Positions 6,471 through 8,452 of a stretch of 8,452 nucleotides of DNA are shown one piece after another (position 1 is the stretch's first letter; the number at the start of each line of letters is the position of its first letter). The position numbers and the translations under genes are program-made. Origin of the DNA: an uncultured Collinsella sp. (lineage in GTDB: Bacteria; Actinomycetota; Coriobacteriia; Coriobacteriales; Coriobacteriaceae); contig CABSBA010000060.1 in assembly GCA_902475825.1 (NCBI GenBank), positions 1-8,452 on the forward strand, read 5' to 3'. The notes under the pieces are model-generated. The model was not told the origin of the DNA, made no database searches, and saw only the letters and a program-made list of their open reading frames with translations.

Positions 6471-6511
6471 CGTACGGTGCCAGCCAATGCATAGCATGCG
6501 GGCACCGTACG
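6471..6511 (+). terminator. Large hairpin between tig and clpP (terminator or leader structure)
   Basis: CGTACGGTGCC (6471-6481) pairs perfectly over 11 bp with GGCACCGTACG (6501-6511). The 19-base loop contains a smaller hairpin, GCAT (6489-6492) with ATGC (6496-6499). TTTATCT follows, which is a weak T tract. It may end tig transcription with some read-through, or act as an attenuator or stability element in the clpP-clpX leader if the promoter lies upstream at 6421-6447. Confidence 0.5.
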
Positions 6512-6557
6512 TTTATCTAGAACCAATTTGGTCCGCAAGAGAGAAATGGAGATGCGT

Positions 6558-7178
6558 ATGATCGCCAAGTTCGATTCCGCCCTCGTGCCATACGTTATCG
6601 AGCAGACGCCGCGCGGCGAGCGCAGCTACGATATCTATTCGCGCCTGCTCAACGACCGCATCATCTTCTTGGGCGAGGAGATCAACTCCGTCAGCGCCAA
6701 CCTGGTCGTTGCCCAGCTGCTGCATCTTGAGAGCCAGGATGCCGAGAAGGATATCTCGCTCTACATCAATTCGCCCGGTGGCGAGGTCTACTCTGGCCTG
6801 GCAATTCTTGACACCATGAACTTCATCAAGCCGCAGGTCTCCACCATTTGTGTCGGTATGGCCGCGTCTATGGCCGCGGTGCTGCTTTCGGCCGGCGCCA
6901 AGGGCAAGCGCTTCTGCCTGCCGCATTCCAAGGTCATGATTCACCAGCCCAGCGGCGGTGCCCAGGGCCAGCAGACCGAGATTGAGATCGTGGCCGAGGA
7001 GATCAAGAAGACCCGTCGCGAGCTCAACCAGATCCTGTCCGATGCCTCGGGCCAGCCCATCGAGAAGGTCCAGGCCGATACCGAGCGCGACAACTACCTG
7101 ACCGCTGCCGAGGCCCTCGACTACGGTCTGATCGACCGTATCGTCACCTCGCGCGACCTCGCCGCGAAGGACGCCTAG
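6558..7178 (+). CDS. clpP: ATP-dependent Clp protease proteolytic subunit ClpP
   Basis: Serine peptidase that forms the double-heptamer chamber fed by ClpX or ClpC in the cytosol. From ATG 6558 it has 206 residues, the usual length. The N-terminus has the typical [22 protein letters not shown]. The catalytic triad is visible as Ser104 (GMAASMA, 100-106), His129 (MIHQP, 127-131) and Asp178 (ERDNY, 176-180), each offset by exactly 7 from E. coli Ser97/His122/Asp171. The oxyanion-side SPGG sits at 72-75. Three in-frame ATGs compete: 6546, 6552 and 6558. GGAG (6548-6551) lies 6 bases before 6558, which is therefore preferred; AAGAGAG (6537-6543) could instead serve 6552. The stop is one base before the clpX start, so the two genes are surely one transcription unit. 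This is a canonical ClpP with all active residues; whether a second ClpP exists elsewhere cannot be seen. Confidence 0.97.
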   Translation: MIAKFDSALVPYVIEQTPRGERSYDIYSRLLNDRIIFLGEEINSVSANLVVAQLLHLESQDAEKDISLYINSPGGEVYSGLAILDTMNFIKPQVSTICVGMAASMAAVLLSAGAKGKRFCLPHSKVMIHQPSGGAQGQQTEIEIVAEEIKKTRRELNQILSDASGQPIEKVQADTERDNYLTAAEALDYGLIDRIVTSRDLAAKDA

Positions 7179-7179
7179 G

Positions 7180-8452
7180 ATGGCCGGTAACATGCAGGAC
7201 AACTTTGACGAGAACGGCAACCCTATCCGCTGCTCCTTCTGCGGAAAAGAGCAGGGGCAGGTTCGCCGTCTTGTAAAGGGCCCTACCAACATCTTTATCT
7301 GCGACGAGTGCGTCGCCGCCTGCTCCGAGATCTTGGAGGAGTCGCTGGCTTCGGACTTTATGGACGCCGCCCGCAACGGCAAGCTGCCGGGCTTCCTCAA
7401 CGATCACGGCCAGGCTGCCGGGCAGCCCGCCATGGATCCTGAGGCTGAGGGCTTTGAGCTTGAGGACGACGCGCGCCAGGTCATTACGCATGTGCCGACG
7501 CCGCACGAGATTTATGACGAGCTTTCGGCCTATGTTATGGGCCAGGAGGACGCCAAGCGTGCCATGTCGGTTGCCGTGTACAACCACTACCGCCGCGTCA
7601 TCGAGGGCGGTGCTGCGCTTTCGGCCTTTGACGACGGCTTGGATTCGCAGCTCGACGATGATATGGACGAGGTGGAGCTCGCCAAGTCCAACATTTTGCT
7701 GCTCGGTCCCACCGGCACCGGTAAGACCCTGCTCGCCCAGACGCTCGCGCGCATCCTCGAGGTGCCGTTTGCCATCGCCGACGCCACCGCGCTCACCGAG
7801 GCCGGTTACGTGGGCGAGGATGTGGAGAACATCCTGCTCAAGCTTATCAACGCCGCCGATGGCGATATCGAGCGCGCGCAGGTCGGCATTATCTATGTTG
7901 ACGAGATCGACAAGATCGCCCGCAAGGCCGAGAACCTCTCCATCACCCGCGACGTTTCGGGCGAGGGCGTTCAGCAGGCGCTGCTTAAGATCCTTGAGGG
8001 CACGGTGGCAAGCGTTCCGCCCACCGGCGGCCGCAAGCATCCCCAGCAGGAGCTGCTGCAGATCGACACGACCAACATCCTGTTCATCTGCGGCGGTGCC
8101 TTTGTGGGTCTGGACAAGATCATCGCCGACCGTGTGGGCAACAAGGGCGTGGGCTTTAACTCCGAGATCGCCGGTCCCACCTCGGTCGATGAGAACGACC
8201 TGTTGCGCCAGGTGCTCCCGCAGGACCTCAACGCCTTTGGCATGATCCCCGAGTTTGTGGGACGTACGCCCGTCGTCACCCAGACGCAGGCGCTCGACGA
8301 GGACGACCTGGTGTCGATCCTGACCGAGCCCAAGAACGCCGTGGTGCGTCAGTACCGCAAGATGTTCCAGCTCGAAGACGTTGAGCTTGAGTTTGAGGAT
8401 GCCGCCCTGCATGAGATCGCCCGTATGGCGCTTGCCCGCAAGACCGGCGCCC
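7180..8452 (+). CDS. clpX: ATP-dependent Clp protease ATP-binding subunit ClpX (3' end outside window)
   Basis: AAA+ hexameric unfoldase that recognises tagged substrates and threads them into ClpP. 424 residues are visible and no stop is reached. The N-terminal zinc-binding domain has Cys18, Cys21, Cys41 and Cys44 (CxxC-x19-CxxC). The AAA+ core begins near [11 protein letters not shown] (105-115). Walker A is GPTGTGKT (176-183), Walker [10 protein letters not shown] (237-245). Pore loop 1 is GYVGED (209-214), the RKH pore loop is 285-287, and the ClpP-docking loop, IGF in E. coli, is VGF (324-326). The sequence stops at RKTGA, just before the family's sensor-2 segment, so the last part of the small AAA domain is missing. 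Two stretches are longer than in E. coli ClpX: the zinc-domain-to-core linker (about 45-104) and an acidic insert before Walker A (about 143-168). ATG 7180 follows the clpP stop by one base, with AAGGA (7167-7171) 8 bases upstream; ATG 7192 is a less likely alternative. Confidence 0.97.
   Translation, partial: MAGNMQDNFDENGNPIRCSFCGKEQGQVRRLVKGPTNIFICDECVAACSEILEESLASDFMDAARNGKLPGFLNDHGQAAGQPAMDPEAEGFELEDDARQVITHVPTPHEIYDELSAYVMGQEDAKRAMSVAVYNHYRRVIEGGAALSAFDDGLDSQLDDDMDEVELAKSNILLLGPTGTGKTLLAQTLARILEVPFAIADATALTEAGYVGEDVENILLKLINAADGDIERAQVGIIYVDEIDKIARKAENLSITRDVSGEGVQQALLKILEGTVASVPPTGGRKHPQQELLQIDTTNILFICGGAFVGLDKIIADRVGNKGVGFNSEIAGPTSVDENDLLRQVLPQDLNAFGMIPEFVGRTPVVTQTQALDEDDLVSILTEPKNAVVRQYRKMFQLEDVELEFEDAALHEIARMALARKTGA

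Noticed and set aside
6396..6557. Search for CIRCE, CtsR heptads or a ClgR-type box upstream of clpP
   Set aside because: No GAGTGCTAA-type arm and no GGTCAAA repeat is present. CTCGC (6398-6402) with GCGAG (6413-6417) is a short repeat expected by chance in GC-rich DNA.
7144..8412. 422-codon minus-strand open frame opposite clpX, and the 7454-8245 plus-strand frame inside clpX
   Set aside because: Both lie over a confidently identified ClpX in another frame and show only compositional bias, with Arg/Ser/Pro-rich or Val/Leu/Gly-rich translations.
1..8452. CRISPR array, insertion sequence, phage or toxin-antitoxin genes
   Set aside because: No regularly spaced repeats, transposase or integrase motifs, terminal inverted repeats with target duplications, or small paired genes were seen. 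Nearly all sequence is occupied by recognised genes.

Overview
The window is a gene-dense, high-GC, all-plus-strand stretch of a bacterial chromosome. Codon choice (strong C/G third positions), gene content and protein style point to an anaerobic gut actinomycete of the class Coriobacteriia, most likely Collinsella or a close relative. That assignment is inferred from resemblance and was not tested by a search.

Layout. Positions 1-916 hold the C-terminal two thirds of an NADP-type glutamate dehydrogenase (gdhA), followed by a strong intrinsic terminator (944-975). A two-gene operon follows (1039-4784): a FAD-binding subunit and, overlapping it by one base (TAATG), a large subunit that fuses a [2Fe-2S] module to a molybdenum-cofactor-binding module. 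Together they would form a xanthine-dehydrogenase-family molybdenum hydroxylase. The operon has a candidate extended -10 promoter beside a perfect 7-bp inverted repeat, and a GC-rich terminator (about 4812-4838). Next is a tRNA-Leu(UAG) with encoded CCA (4923-5006), then trigger factor (tig, about 5094-6395). A 160-base leader with an 11-bp hairpin precedes clpP (6558-7178). clpX follows after one base (7180 to the window edge) and is cut at its C-terminus.

How the genes work together. tig-clpP-clpX is the widely conserved protein-quality-control neighbourhood: a ribosome-bound chaperone, then a serine protease chamber and its AAA+ unfoldase, with the last two almost certainly one transcription unit. 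Glutamate dehydrogenase links ammonia and 2-oxoglutarate to glutamate. The molybdenum hydroxylase operon stands alone between terminators, with no cofactor, transport or purine genes beside it here. Its fused Fe-S/Mo architecture and local motifs resemble the XdhD/selenium-dependent molybdenum hydroxylase group more than classical three-subunit xanthine dehydrogenase. This makes it the least predictable part of the window, since its substrate is not readable from sequence.

No mobile element, CRISPR array, prophage or obviously new system was seen. The points most worth checking are the molybdenum hydroxylase subtype, the start codons of the FAD subunit and tig, the structured clpP leader, and the extended acidic linkers of ClpX.
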